Shown: positions 10,249-20,617, numbered from the stretch's first letter. The stretch is 64,000 bases of DNA from Pelagomonas calceolata (GCA_918797485.1 CAKKNE010000006.1:2356001-2420000); one strand, 5' to 3'. The notes: generated from the letters alone by a model not told the origin. A program made the numbers and translations.

Positions 10249-10769
10249 CTTATCTTGCAGGCGCGACTGTAGTACGTAGTAGTGGTAGTGCGGTCGTCGC
10301 GACGTTCGGCTGCTGTGGTGGTCTTTGTTGAGCACTGCTGTTCGCGCTTCGTCTGCGTATCGCTTGCGTTGCGCGTGATCGATGCGGTTCTGACGAGCTG
10401 TTATCGTGCCACAGCGTTGTCCTACGGGCACGAATGGGCGTGACAGCAATGAGCAGATCAACTATGCTGTCATCTCCCAAACTTGCCAGCCAGCGTCCGC
10501 CGCACGCACGCTCGGAAAGGTGAGTCCGGCCTTCAAGAGGTATCGCTCCGGCGCACTTTACAAATACCGCGGCGCCGCGCCGCCCAAGCCACCCGGCACG
10601 CGGCCGCGACGAGACGGAGGACTGCCGCTCGTTTAGACCGCTCGTTGGATACATAGGCAGTAGTAAGAAGAAGAAAGCGCACTTACTACCCCAAGCAAGA
10701 AGAAGCAAGAAGAAGCAAGCACGAGCGCCCCCCACGCCGACGACGAGAGACGAGGGGACGCCTTTACCG
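10249..10769. other. Intergenic region upstream of the MATE gene
   Basis: About 520 bp between the MATE start and the PHF5A stop. An upstream in-frame extension of the MATE frame reaches 10461 but looks non-coding. A short AAGAAGAAGC-type repeat lies near 10667-10712. No introner or CTAG element was seen. Confidence 0.5.
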
Positions 10770-11102
10770 CTATCGCTTCTTGAAGCCGTACTTCTTCCGC
10801 TCATAAAATAAATCTGTTTTTGATGAACCTAAATTGACGATCTTCGGGCAGCCGTCCCGGTCCTTTTCCATCTGCGTGCATTCTCTGCAATAATACGCAT
10901 CACTAATACCAGGACCGCCACAAATCACGCACCGCCCCTCGTAGCTCCCGTAGTTGCACTCGTCGCAGATTCGAACGAGAGTACAGGGCCGCACGTACGA
11001 GTCGCAGACCACACATTTCCCGTCGCATTTTTCGCAGAGCCGTCCGATCGCGATGCCCGGCTGCTTGCGGCACATGATGAGGTCGGGATGGTGTTTCGCC
11101 AT
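10770..11102 (-). CDS. PHF5A: PHF5A / SF3b14b splicing factor
   Basis: This 110-residue protein has the full length and near-complete sequence expected for PHF5A (Rds3 in yeast), starting [20 protein letters not shown]. Repeated CxxC pairs ([31 protein letters not shown]) form the zinc-knot fold. PHF5A is a core SF3b subunit of U2 snRNP and helps recognise the branch point. A conserved splicing machinery is relevant here because the neighbouring genes carry so many transposon-derived introns. Confidence 0.97.
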   Translation of the reverse strand: MAKHHPDLIMCRKQPGIAIGRLCEKCDGKCVVCDSYVRPCTLVRICDECNYGSYEGRCVICGGPGISDAYYCRECTQMEKDRDGCPKIVNLGSSKTDLFYERKKYGFKKR

Positions 11103-11427
11103 GGTGGCGCGCTTCGGCTACGCTCGACAGCGGCGGCGCTTTCTTCGGCTACGCTACGGCGGCGGCGCTTACGATGCGCGGCGCGGCGCGACGACAGCGA
11201 TGTTCCTTTGTGTGGCAGCGCGGGCGCAGCCGTTCGGCGAACGCGTCGCGGTGCCTTGGCCCTTTGGAAAAAAACAAACGGCAGCGCTAAGGGCTCGGTT
11301 ATTGCCCTGCACGCGCGTCACAGCGATTTTATTAGCATGGCAGAGGCTGGAAATGCTAGTGTGTCAATGAACTAGATAATAATCCGGATCGAGAAGCGCC
11401 CGAAGAACGCCTGCCATCGGCACGAAG
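11103..11427. other. Divergent promoter region between PHF5A and the GST gene
   Basis: This 325-bp region separates two divergent start codons. It holds a duplicated CTTCGGCTACGCT segment near 11112-11155 and a CTAG-type element near the GST start. Confidence 0.5.
11354..11375 (-). promoter_or_regulatory. CTAG-flanked upstream element, copy 2
   Basis: TGCTAGTGTGTCAATGAACTAG is a diverged reverse-orientation copy of the motif, 53 bp upstream of the GST start codon. Confidence 0.4.
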
Positions 11428-12186
11428 ATGGGCTCCGGTGCCTCGCACGAGAGCGCCACGGCCGCCGTCGCGGCCGGCGTCTCCGAGGACGAAGTAGCTG
11501 CCCACCTCGCCTCCCTGGACAAGAAGCCATGCACAATCTACTACAGTCCCTTCAGCAACAACTCCATGGGGGCCGCGATGACGGCGACGGCGTGCGGCTG
11601 CGCCGAGCTCAAACTCGTGGACCTCGCCGGCGAGCAAAAATCGGACGCGTACCTCGCCATCAACCCCTACGGCCAGGTTCCCGGCCTCACCGACGACAGC
11701 AACGGCCTGAAACTCGGCGAGAGCCACGCGATCCTAAGGTACCTCGCCACGCAGTACAAGCCGTCTTTGTATCCTGGTAATCCAGCGAGCCGAGCTAGGA
11801 TTGACATGTGCATGGACAACTTCACCAATTATGTGTTCTTGAAATGCTACAACGGCTCGATCAATTGCGTGATCGGCGAGTTGCTTGGGCTCGACGCCTG
11901 GCCCTACCCGGCCGATCAAGCCGCGGCGAATGCCGAATTCGTCGCGGCGTTGGACAAGTGGGCGGGCCTCTACCTCGCGTCAGGCCCGTTTGTCTGCGGC
12001 GAGGAACTGACCATCGCCGACTATAGGGCTGTGGGCCTACTCTATACGATCATGCAACCCAAGATCAAGGAAAAGACGGGCTTCGTGCCGCCAGACAACG
12101 TCGCATCATACGTGAGCGCCGTCCTCGCGAAGGACCCCGCGGCCGCGGTCCTGCTCACGGAGAACACGGGGAAGTTCCTCGCGTGA
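11428..12186 (+). CDS. Glutathione S-transferase-like protein, probably N-myristoylated
   Basis: A 252-residue intronless protein. Residues ~38-115 match a thioredoxin-fold GST N-domain: CTIYYSPFSNNS at the start, INPYGQVPGLTDD with the cis-Pro, and LGESHAILRYLA with the conserved Glu-Ser glutathione-binding pair. An alpha-helical C-domain follows (FVCGEELTIADYRAVGLLY, the GST_C N-capping-box-like motif). The N-terminus MGSGASHES fits a myristoylation signal (Gly2, Ser6), which suggests membrane attachment. The 35-residue extension before the fold is unusual for a GST. Substrate is unknown. Confidence 0.85.
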   Translation: MGSGASHESATAAVAAGVSEDEVAAHLASLDKKPCTIYYSPFSNNSMGAAMTATACGCAELKLVDLAGEQKSDAYLAINPYGQVPGLTDDSNGLKLGESHAILRYLATQYKPSLYPGNPASRARIDMCMDNFTNYVFLKCYNGSINCVIGELLGLDAWPYPADQAAANAEFVAALDKWAGLYLASGPFVCGEELTIADYRAVGLLYTIMQPKIKEKTGFVPPDNVASYVSAVLAKDPAAAVLLTENTGKFLA

Positions 12187-12225
12187 CCGTGTTCTTACTA
12201 AAAGTCTTTGTTAGCTGCGACTTGA

Positions 12226-13182
12226 CTAGTAGCCGTGGAAGACGGCCTTCATCCCCTCGTTGTTCGACTGCGTGTGGTCCCCCAGCGCGCCGCCGGCCAG
12301 CGGGTACTTGAAGCCCTCGTTCAGCATGCCGCGGACGCCCATGCCGTCCACCGGCAGCGCGCCCGTGGCGTCGACGAAGTCGTACTCGGCGCCGAGCTCG
12401 CACGTCAGGAGGACCTTGCCGCTCTTCGCCGCGAGGTCCTCGGCGCCCGCCGCCGCGAGCGCGGCGACGGCGCGGCCCGTGAACGCGGGCGTCTCGCCGC
12501 CGGGGAAGGACGTCCGCTCCGTGACGGCGCCCCCGGGCCAGACCGTCACGCAGGTCACGCCCGTGCCCTTCAGTTCCGTGGCCACGTCCGCGCCCAGTTT
12601 GTCGAGCGCCGCGTGCATCACGCCGTAGGGCACGCCGCAGAAGTAGAAGATGCCGCCCGCGGAGCTGATGTTGACGATCAAGCCCGCCTTCGCCTCGACC
12701 ATTGATGGAGCCACGAGCTGCGACAGGGCGTAGGCCCAGCGCACCCCCGACATGTGGTCGTCGTACTCGCCGAGCGGTCTTTCATAAAACTTCTTGCCGA
12801 GATGCGCCTTCTGCGCGGCGAGGCCCTCGTAGGCGGAGTTGACCAGCACGTCGACCTTGCCCACCTTCTCCACGAATGCCTTCACGGCTTCGTCGTCTTT
12901 CAGGTCCAGCGTGCAGGGCACGACCTTGCCGGCGCCGTCGGCGCACTCGGCCTGCAGACTCTCGAGGTCCGCCGTCGTGCGGCCGGTCGCGTACACCGTG
13001 AAGCCGGCCTCCTTCGCGAGAACTGCGGCCACGCCCCGGCCGAGGCCGCGCGAGGCGCCCGTGACGATCGCCACCTTACCGCCGGGCTCGGTAGGTGCCG
13101 CGGCAGTGGCGTCGGTGCCCTCCACCACGGTGGTCACCTTGTGGCCGTCGGCTGTCGCCTCCTTCGTCGACTCGGCAGACAT
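12226..13182 (-). CDS. Short-chain dehydrogenase/reductase (DHRS1-like)
   Basis: The start at 13182 (MSAESTKEATADGHK) gives 318 residues; the longer open frame to 13332 looks like leader sequence. The Rossmann nucleotide site is KVAIVTGASRGLGRG (TGxxxGxG). The catalytic residues fit the SDR pattern: Ser in VNISSAGGIFYF, then YGVMHAALDKLG with the YxxxK-like Tyr and Lys spaced differently (Y-x7-K). The NSAYEG segment replaces the usual NNAG. Overall it resembles DHRS1-type NAD(P)H-dependent reductases. The substrate is not predictable and the altered Tyr-Lys spacing should be checked by alignment. Confidence 0.8.
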   Translation of the reverse strand: MSAESTKEATADGHKVTTVVEGTDATAAAPTEPGGKVAIVTGASRGLGRGVAAVLAKEAGFTVYATGRTTADLESLQAECADGAGKVVPCTLDLKDDEAVKAFVEKVGKVDVLVNSAYEGLAAQKAHLGKKFYERPLGEYDDHMSGVRWAYALSQLVAPSMVEAKAGLIVNISSAGGIFYFCGVPYGVMHAALDKLGADVATELKGTGVTCVTVWPGGAVTERTSFPGGETPAFTGRAVAALAAAGAEDLAAKSGKVLLTCELGAEYDFVDATGALPVDGMGVRGMLNEGFKYPLAGGALGDHTQSNNEGMKAVFHGY

Positions 13183-13499
13183 TTTAAGGTGTGCTCGTGG
13201 CTTGTGGGCGGTTGCCTCAAGTAATTGTGCAGCGTCGGCGGCGTAAAAGCTGCCCAGAGGTCGTGCACTGGCTGCAAAAATCTGCAGAGCCTGGCGCTGG
13301 ATGGGCGAGTGCGCTACCGGTCGGCGCCGCACGACACGTTACGGACTTGGCTTGGGTCCTGCGCGCCCCGCGGAGGCTGCCCTTTGACGCTCGGCTGCCT
13401 TTGACGCGTGGCCGACGCACCAACCCACTGCAGGTGACACTGTGCGGCTGCCCTGCCCGAGCTGTGCCTCCGCGTTGACGCACAGATCATAAATAGACG
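13183..13499. other. Divergent promoter region between the SDR and ankyrin genes
   Basis: About 317 bp between two divergent start codons. I see no CTAG element, introner or other recognisable signal here. Confidence 0.4.
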
Positions 13500-15568
13500 A
13501 TGGCCGCGTCCACGAAGCAGTTCACGCACGCCGGCGCCCACGTTGTGACGAAAGCGGACGACATCAACGCGACGGCGCCGCCTCCCGCGGAACCCGAGGG
13601 CTTCCCGCTGCACGCCATGCGCATGAAGGACTTCCTCGCGCTGGAGAAGCTGCGGCCGCACAACGCGCTCAAGCGGGAAGGCCTGGTCGTCGCCCTCGAC
13701 TTTAACGGAGCGCACAAGGACGCTAAATTAAATTTCGTGAGCCACCAGTGGCTTGCCTACGCGGAAGCGGACCCGAACGGCGACCACCTGAAGACGATGC
13801 AGGACGTGTTTCGTAGGGTCATGGCCGGCGAGTCCATCTTCCGGTCGGAAGACGACTGGTCGGCCTACACGAAGGGCTCGAACGAGGAGAACGCGCGCTG
13901 GAACCCCCACGCGTGGTCCATCTCGCCCGAGGAATTTACGAAGAGCATCAGCGAGGGCTGGGTCTGGATCCGTGTGGGAATCAACCAGTGAGTTAGGTTG
14001 CGTCGATGGCGTGTGGCGTCCGAAATTTGATTTCCACACAGGTCTGGATGGACTATATATCGATCCCGCAAGTCATCGGCTGTTCTAGGGATGAGGTCGC
14101 TTCCGTGCTCGCCGACCAGAAGGCCGCGATCCAGGCCATACCGTCGTACGTGCGGCACGCCCAGCACTTCTGGATCTGCGCGCCGTCGGGAGCGCAGCAC
14201 GTCGACACGTGCTGCGAATGTAATTACGACACGTGGCATAGTCGTGGCTGGTGCCGGATGGAGGAAGCGGCGTTAAACCTGGAGCGGCTCGGCGACGGGC
14301 GCGCCTTACTCGTGACGCAACCGCTTGGTGAAGAACCGGCCGTCTCGACGTTCGACAAAATAGATAGGGCCTGGTACCAGACAGTGCACAAATCAAAGCT
14401 CGCGGCGCTTATCACACCGTCGACGCGAGCCTGTTCGATGGCGCACCCGACGCACCGGTTGATTTGCGCACAGGAACAAGACGCAGCGCGCCAATTCGCC
14501 GCTCACCGGCGCGTATTCCTGCTGCCGCATGAATCACGTCGTAGTATCGAAGGACGGTGCTAAAACAAAAATAGGCTGCGACAAGGTCGCGCTCAAGGGC
14601 GTCCTCCATACGTTGTTCGACCGCAAGGTCGCCGAGATCCGCGAGGCGTGCAGGGAGGAGGGGAGCTATAAGCTTGACCTCGAGTGGAACGAGCGCATGA
14701 ATCACTCCAATTCAACCGGACAAGGTGCCTACCGCAACCTCTGGTTCCTCGTCGCCCTGAAGCCGATGCAGCTGGCCGACACCGTCGACGAGATCGATTA
14801 TGTCGAGCGGGGCTGGTCGAAGCCCTTCGAGGAACTAACGAGGGAGGACTACGAGACCTTTTGTAGGGAGGGAAACGGCCACCAGGGTGGTTTGGAATGC
14901 GACCCCGAGCGGGACCTGGATACGGTGGCCTGGAACAGTGCGAACATGGGCCACCTGCCGATGCTGCGGTACTGCGTCGAAAAGCTCGGGGCGGACCCGA
15001 ACTACAGTAACCACTACCACATGAGCATGTTGTTGATGACGGGCCGCTTCGGCCACGACGCGTGCCTGCGGTACCTCTGCTCGAAGTTGACGAAGGAGCA
15101 GATCGATCATACGAGCGGTGGTCAAAGGATGTGTGGAAATCAAAATTTTTACGTCGCGTTCTCCACGCCGTCGACGCGACGCCGTTGATCCACACAGGTC
15201 TTGGGCTATCGGCCATTGGGGACGCGGCGAAATGCGGCCACGCCAAGTGCATTCGCACACTGCTCAGCCTCGGCGCTAGTGTCGACCCGCGCCGGAAAAA
15301 CGGGAAGACTCCGCTCCACGAGGCCTGCGCCAACGGCCACGTCGAGTGCGTCCGGTGTCTCGTGGACGGCGGCGCGGAGGTGAACGCCGTCGACAACAAC
15401 GGCATGCAGCCCGTCGACCTGGCGATGGCGTCGGTGACGAACCGGGAGGCCGTGCTGGAGGTGCTGCGCGCCGCCGACGCGACGTTGAGAGCTGCCCACG
15501 CGACGCTGATGAGCGGTGCGGACGCGTGCGACGCGTGCGCCGACGACGGGTGCGAGTGCGCTACGTAA
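13500..15568 (+). CDS. Ankyrin-repeat protein with N-terminal FVSHQW domain; four exons
   Basis: Exons 13500-13961, 14042-14373, 14474-15120 and 15198-15568 join in phase to give 603 residues. The first two exons carry a conserved domain with FVSHQWLAYAEADP, VWMDYISIPQ and SRGWCRMEEAALN, a pattern I associate with protist proteins resembling TIR/HET-like modules (inference). The last exons contain ankyrin repeats (NGKTPLHEACANGHVECVRCLVDGGAEVNAVD). All three introns are introners with recognisable target duplications, which makes this gene the clearest illustration of the system. Function is unknown; ankyrin repeats suggest protein binding. Confidence 0.85.
13962..14041 (+). mobile_element. 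Introner with perfect target duplication, intron 1 of the ankyrin gene
   Basis: GTCTGGAT is present at 13962-13969 and 14042-14049, flanking CCGTGTGGGAATCAACC...TTTGATTTCCACACAG. The donor is the GT of the first duplication copy and the acceptor is the terminal CAG. Splicing restores SEGW|VWMDYISIPQ. The core is GCGTCGATGGCGT. Confidence 0.92.
14374..14473 (-). mobile_element. Introner (GCGCAAATC subtype), intron 2 of the ankyrin gene
   Basis: Ends are GTGCACAAATC and GATTTGCGCACAG. The flanks GTACCAGA and GAACAAGA agree at 6 of 8 bases. The donor is the GT of the first copy. Splicing joins KIDRAW to NKTQRANSP and links two otherwise out-of-phase frames. Confidence 0.85.
15121..15197 (-). 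mobile_element. Introner, intron 3 of the ankyrin gene
   Basis: Ends are ATGTGTGGAAATC and GTTGATCCACACAG, flanked by GTCAAAGG and GTCTTGGG (5 of 8 bases). The donor is the GT of the first copy. Splicing gives HTSG|GLGLSAIGDAAKCGH and opens the ankyrin repeats. Confidence 0.85.
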
Positions 15569-15600
15569 CAAGTGTAACTTAGGAGCCCGGGCCTTGTGCC

Positions 15601-16332
15601 CTACTCGATGTCCAGGTTCTTCGGCAGCCCGACGGACTTGAAGAGCTCGTCGATCTGGTACGACGCGACGCCCTTCTTCTGGACCAGGTAGTCCTTGACC
15701 GAGAAGAGGTTCTCGGTCCAGCGGATCGCGTGCTGCTTCATGTCCTCCGACAGCTTCTCGATGCGCGCGAGTTCCTCGGGGTCGTTCGCCTTGTAGGCTT
15801 CCAACCGTTGCTCGAGCTGGCCGCGCCGCGTCTTCAGATCAGCAAGCTTCTTGAGCTTCGCGGCTCGAGATCCGTCGGTGTCCTCCCTTCCACTCTTGGC
15901 CTCCTGCTCCGCTACTTTGGCCTTCGCCAGCCGGTCCTGGGCCCGCTTCAGGTTCGCCTTGGCCTGTGTGGTTCACGAGACTCGCGGCGACTGTTCGCTT
16001 CGATGGCGTGATGGGACCCCTCGACGCCGTCGACGCGACGCCAGCAACGCGAGAATGACGCCATCGACGCGGCAACGGACCTCGTCGAGCTGCTTCTTCG
16101 CTTGAGCACCTTGCGACCCGGGGAAGGCCCAGAAGTAGTTGCCCGTGCCGATCTTGTCGCTCGACACGTAGTTGTCGTCCATGAGCTGCGTGTTCACGTC
16201 CTGGACGAGCTTCTCCGCGAGGCCGGCGGCCTTGGCCAGCTTCGTCAGCTCCTTGAGGTTGAAGGGCTCCTTCTTCGTGTGGTAGATCTTGAGCAGCATC
16301 TTCTTCTTGTCGGCGGCGGTCGTGCGGCCCAT
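15601..16332 (-). CDS. MND1: Meiotic nuclear division protein 1
   Basis: Exons 16332-16081 and 15963-15601 give 204 residues, the usual MND1 length. The N-terminal winged-helix region is clear (KKMLLKIYHTKKEPFNLKEL, SDKIGTGNYFWAFPGSQGA). A coiled coil follows (AKANLKRAQDRLAKAKVAEQ), and the C-terminal helices end RWTENLFSVKDYLVQKKG and GLPKNLDIE. MND1 pairs with HOP2 to stimulate DMC1/RAD51 strand exchange in meiosis. One degenerate introner interrupts the gene at KKQLDE|AKANLK in phase 0. Confidence 0.93.
15964..16080. mobile_element. Degenerate, possibly composite introner in MND1
   Basis: In sense the intron starts GTCCGTTGCC and ends GTGAACCACACAG. It contains three core-like motifs (GCGTCGATGGCGTC, CGTCGACGGCGTC, ACGCCATCGAAGC) in opposing orientations. 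No clear target duplication remains. Confidence 0.7.
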
Positions 16333-16868
16333 CTTTGATTTTGTGTGCGGCGCGGCGGCGCGCTCGGCTTGGCGGTAACGACGGCGGCGGCGGCGCGCCT
16401 GCGGGGTAGGCGCGGCTCGGCGCGGTGCGACGCGCGGTCGCTCTGAAGCGCTTGTAATAGGCGGAAACGCGCGGGCCGCTGTGATAGCGGCGTGAACCGC
16501 GGGAGCGCTCTGGCGTCCAGCGCGGGGCCGCGGGTCGCCGCACGGCGCTGCTTTTCGACGCCGCAGCGCACAACTGTGTCCTCTAGCCTCTGGCAGCGCT
16601 TCCTGGCGAGTGACAACTTATGCGCCCAAAAAGCGAAAGCGCGTAGGTTCCCGCTCGAGATCCCTAGCGTTCAGTAACACACTAGCAAGCAGCAGGCGTC
16701 GCTGTTCGGGTGGGGGGAGGTGGTTCTGCTTAGCAGGAGGTATGCTGTTATGAAAAGACGCGGCGGCGGGCGATAAATCGGCGACGCACGGTGTCTCCCA
16801 GGGGCGCCACCGACTAGTCCTAGCAGGCTAGCACCGTAACAACCACGCCCAGGGACAAAGTGGAAACG
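16333..16868. other. Intergenic region upstream of MND1
   Basis: About 535 bp between the MND1 start and the 3' end of the channel gene. It contains one CTAG-type element and otherwise no recognisable feature. Confidence 0.45.
16664..16688 (+). promoter_or_regulatory. CTAG-flanked upstream element, copy 3
   Basis: CTAGCG-TTCAGTAACAC-ACTAGCAA matches the motif. It is 332 bp upstream of the MND1 start, the farthest clear example. Confidence 0.45.
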
Positions 16869-19800
16869 TCACTTACTCACCGCGCGGCGGCGAGCAGCCG
16901 GCGAAGAAGCACCGGACGACACCGACCGCTGCGGCGAGAGGCCCCTGAGCTGCGGCGACATCGTGGAGGAGGTCCTCATTGGTTCGGGCGCCCCCACCAT
17001 GTCATGCATGTCGAAGGTACTAAACGCGGCGATGGCATCCCTCACATGATCCATCTTTTTGGATTTTTTGTGCGTCTCGAAGTGTCGTAATTGTTGCCTC
17101 CAGGTCGGCGTCGGGGTCACGACGCTCTCTTCCGAAACGCTCTCCTCGGACGGGCTCCGCTTCGCGGCCGCCTTTATTAAAAAGTTTTCCTGATGAGCGG
17201 CTTCTTCAAACCAGTGCCTCACTTCATCATTTTCACATAACGTCATGACGTCCGCCTTGGTTATCGAAGCGATCTCGGCCCAGTCCTTGCTGCGGTTGCA
17301 GATCGTGACTTTTGAGGTACATTCCTGGGAGAAGAGCCCGGCGCCGCCCGCGCTCATGCCCGGTATCAGCAGTTGCAACTGCTGCAAATTCGCGTCGAGG
17401 TAATTTTTCTGGTGGCCTTGCCCCATCCGCTCGATGGGAATGACGACTGATAATCGACCGAGTAAGACATAGCAGAGCGCCCGGGCCGGCTCGCCCCGCC
17501 GGAACACGACCTGCCCCGCCGGCACGGTCTGCATCGACAAGGCTCGCAGGAACTGGATCACGGTCGCGCCCTCGTGCGCGCTCACGAAGGGAATGGCTCT
17601 ACATTTTTCAAATAGAGCGGCCAGATCGAGTTCCAATCTCAGAGCCTTCGGGAGCTTCGCGGCGACATCCTCTAAAGGTAAACAACCTTTTCTCGAGCGC
17701 CATGCAAATTTGTAGTACTTGAGGACTCGCTCGGAAACCTTGGCGTCGACGCGGTGGTAGTGGAGGCATCTTCTTACCGCAAAGATCTCGTCCCGCTCGT
17801 CCGCGTCCGCGTCGGAATTCAACACGGCGTGCATGACGTTGCCGACCTCGGCAATCAACACGGCGTTCAGCAGTAACGTGTAGAAGAAACATAGTACCCC
17901 AATGAAGCGCGAGAGAGACGACTGGGGCACGCCCGCCGGCGAGATCCAGCTTATGTTGCCCGTGAGTACACCGGCGACGCGCCAGATGCAGTCAAAGTAC
18001 GCGTCGCCTATATTCGTGAACAATGGGTGCAATGGCGGGTATTCTCCGGTGCCGCCCACATTCCAGATGTCATCATTATTATCCATGTAGTTGGACCAGT
18101 CCAGATCCGACCCCTTCCATCCTTGTAATCGGCCACGGTACATGTCGTACGCTATCAGACAGCCCATGAAGTGCATCGAGAGTACTGTTAATACGAGGAG
18201 ATACACTAATCGCGCCGAATGGCCGGAGATGTATTCTCTATTGGAAGCTTGAAACCTCACTAACCGTAGGAACACTAACCCGCCGATGACGCGGTAGCCT
18301 TCGGAACCCCAGCGGTCGCACTTGATCACTTCACTCCTATTACGTTGTCTTTGGAGCGAGGCCGTGCAGCCGCAGAACCGCACTATATCAGGTATGAGCG
18401 CTAAAGCTTCGGCGATGAACGGGCTCTCGCGCGCGTTCGACGAGCGGTCCCGCCGCCAGACGTAGTTCTTCGCGATTCTCTTGCGATTAAACACCTCCTC
18501 GTGGAACTGGTCGACGAAGGACCTGTGTGTTTTTGTGTCCTTGTCTGTCTGTCCCTCTCTCGCGTCTTGTCTCCGTGTCTGTCCAACGCCATCGACGCGT
18601 AGCTTCTCTGGACGCTCGTAGACCGCGCTTCTCCGCGCCTCGGCTCTCTCTCCAACACCGTCGGTCTCTCGACGCCATCGACGCCACGGAGGACTTTATA
18701 TGTCCACCTCCACGCCATCGACGCGCAGCGTGGTGTGACGTAAGGCGCCCGACGCCATCGACGCGATGCACTGGTTGATTCCCACACGGCAAACAAAGGA
18801 CGTGTTAAACGACAGCACGATGTCGAACACGAAGACCGCGAATAACGTGGCCGTGATCGAAGCAGGCGGCCGCCAGCCGAACCCCATCCCAATTGCTTCT
18901 AAGGCCGCCGAACACGCATATAACTCGGCAACAATAATCCTCCACGTCTGCACGACGAAGCCCTCGCCACTCAAAATCAACCCCTGATGCTCTTGCGCAC
19001 TTCTAGCGCGGTCCCAGATCTCCCGTCGTCTTTCGCGGCCCGCGTCGATCGACAAGGGTCGCATCAATTTCCGCCGACTCTTCGGCTGGCTAACACCACT
19101 GTCGTCTCTCGCAAATCTACGATCGGCGTCGATCTTTGTTAAGTGAGGGCACTTCTGGAGCGCCACCGACAGGTGTCGCGTCCCGCCCCTGCCGAACGGA
19201 TTCGCATCTAATTCTAAATGCTCCAAGACCGACTCTGAGTTCGCGACGAGGGCCTTGGCGATGGCCTGCACGCCGCTATCTCCGACACCATTGGTATCTA
19301 ATCGTAAATGTTTTATCTTCGTATCTGTTTTCAGTAGTGCCGCGACGTGTATTGCCGCGTCGTCGTCGACGCAGTTGTTGTCCAAGAACAGCGCATGCAA
19401 GGCACCGTTGGCGCACGCGTCACATATTGACTTGACTCCTATGGACGAGATGTCGTTCGTTCCTAGCCTCAATTCAAGTGTATGTTCCGTGCTCAGCGTT
19501 TCGAGGAGCTGGGCAATTTCAGAAGCACCGGCGTCTCCTAATTGGTTCATGGCCAAGTCTAACACTCGCAGATTCGAGGCCGTGCCGAGGGCCATTCGTA
19601 GCGAGATCGCGCCCGGCTCGCCGATCTGATTCCCGGCCAAGAACAAGCCTTCCAACCCAATAGGCTTCGTTCTTTTAATCCAGGACGCCAGCTTGCGCGT
19701 CTTGGCGTCGCCTAGCTCCTTGAAGGATAGGTCCACTTTACCAGGTACTTCCTCAAGAGCCTCGTACTCGCCGACCGACGCCGGCTGCGGCTTCACGGCG

Positions 19801-20617
19801 AGCACGCCCGACGCTTCCTTCCGGACGATGCGCGTGTTGTCGTTCTTCAGGTTGACCTGGATCATGCCTTCTGCTGGAGGCGTGGCGACCTGTGTGGAAC
19901 TCAACCAGTGCGTCGGGTGCATTTCTCGGCGATGCGCCGAGCGGTGAGGAACCGGCATCGTCACGCCATCGAGCAGATATCATGAAGATGGCGTGAAGGT
20001 CGACACGAACGCGCCGTAAATTTGATTTCCACACAGGTGGCCACTCTACTAGAAGTAGCCCGCGCGCCCCATCTTACTTCAAACGGAATGCCCTCTAGTT
20101 GAATAGCACCGTCCGGCCCTTGGTCCTTCATCGCCTTTGAGATCTCCTCGCAGCGCGCCGCGTCGTAATTTTCCCAGGAGCCGTCCGGCCCTTGGTGCGA
20201 GAAGACCTCCACTGTTTGTTCTCGTCGGACGATGCGCGTGTTGTCATTCCTAATATTGACTTGGATCATGCCCTCGTCCGGTGGCGTCGCTACGCGCGAG
20301 GAAGTAGCTTTCGAGCCCCAACGGACCTCGAACGGGATGCCCTCCAATTGAACAGCCCCATCAGGACCCTGCGCCTCCATGGCCGTCGCAATCTCAAGAC
20401 ATCTAGCCGCGTCGTAGGGCTCCCACGCTCCGTCCGGGCCCTGGTGGCTGAAGACCGCCGGCCCGCTCTCGTCGCGTGTCTGCGTCTTGGCAAAAGCTAG
20501 AGCGCTCTTCCAGCGCTGCTTTATTTGCGGGCTCGCGCTGGCTTCTGCGGGTGGCTCCTCGGAGGCGCCGCGCTCGGAGGCGCCGCGGAGCATGGAGGCC
20601 AGGCGATGAGGGACCAT
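16869..20617 (-). CDS. WWE-WWE-LRR-cyclic-nucleotide-gated-type ion channel fusion; three exons
   Basis: Exons 20617-20045, 19889-18802 and 18522-16869 join in phase to give 1104 residues. Residues ~40-210 hold two WWE-type domains (GAWEPYDAARC... and GSWENYDAARC..., each ending in EGMIQVN and NDNTRIVRR). Residues ~250-430 are leucine-rich repeats of the ribonuclease-inhibitor type (LRVLDLAMNQLGDAGASEIA, HLRLDTNGVGDSGVQAIA). The rest is a six-helix channel (ATLFAVFVFDIVLSFNTSFV, LVYLLVLTVLSMHFMGCLIA) and a cyclic-nucleotide-binding-like domain (VPAGQVVFRRGEPARALCYV). The pore region (YFDCIWRVAGVLTGNISW) lacks the GYG/GFG selectivity motif, so potassium selectivity is doubtful. Each junction between modules is spanned by sound exon joins, so the fusion is not an artefact of merging genes. 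Confidence 0.8.
18523..18801 (-). mobile_element. Composite introner in the channel gene
   Basis: The outer ends read CCGTGTGGGAATCAACC (sense 5') and CACACAG (3'). The target duplication is GTCCTTTG / GTCCTTCG (7 of 8). Splicing restores LSFNTSFVDQFHEE across a membrane helix. The interior holds four GACGCCATCGACGC-like cores plus a CT/GT-rich tract, as if elements had inserted into or expanded within an older one. Confidence 0.85.
19890..20044 (+). mobile_element. Long introner between the WWE and LRR regions of the channel gene
   Basis: The element runs CTGTGTGGAACTCAACCAG to AAATTTGATTTCCACACAG, flanked by GTGGCGAC and GTGGCCAC (7 of 8). It is antisense to the host gene. Donor GT comes from the duplication; splicing gives ATSSR|VATPPAEGMIQVN. 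Confidence 0.88.

Noticed and set aside
13333-13480. Upstream extension of the SDR frame and a small minus frame at 13217-13483
   Set aside because: No domain, low-complexity Arg/Ser content, and the SDR fold starts well with the ATG at 13182.
13972-13995. Translation of introner sequence as extra protein (for example VGINQ or CVEIK endings)
   Set aside because: These recurring peptides are read-through of introner termini; splicing at the duplication GT restores conserved protein sequence.
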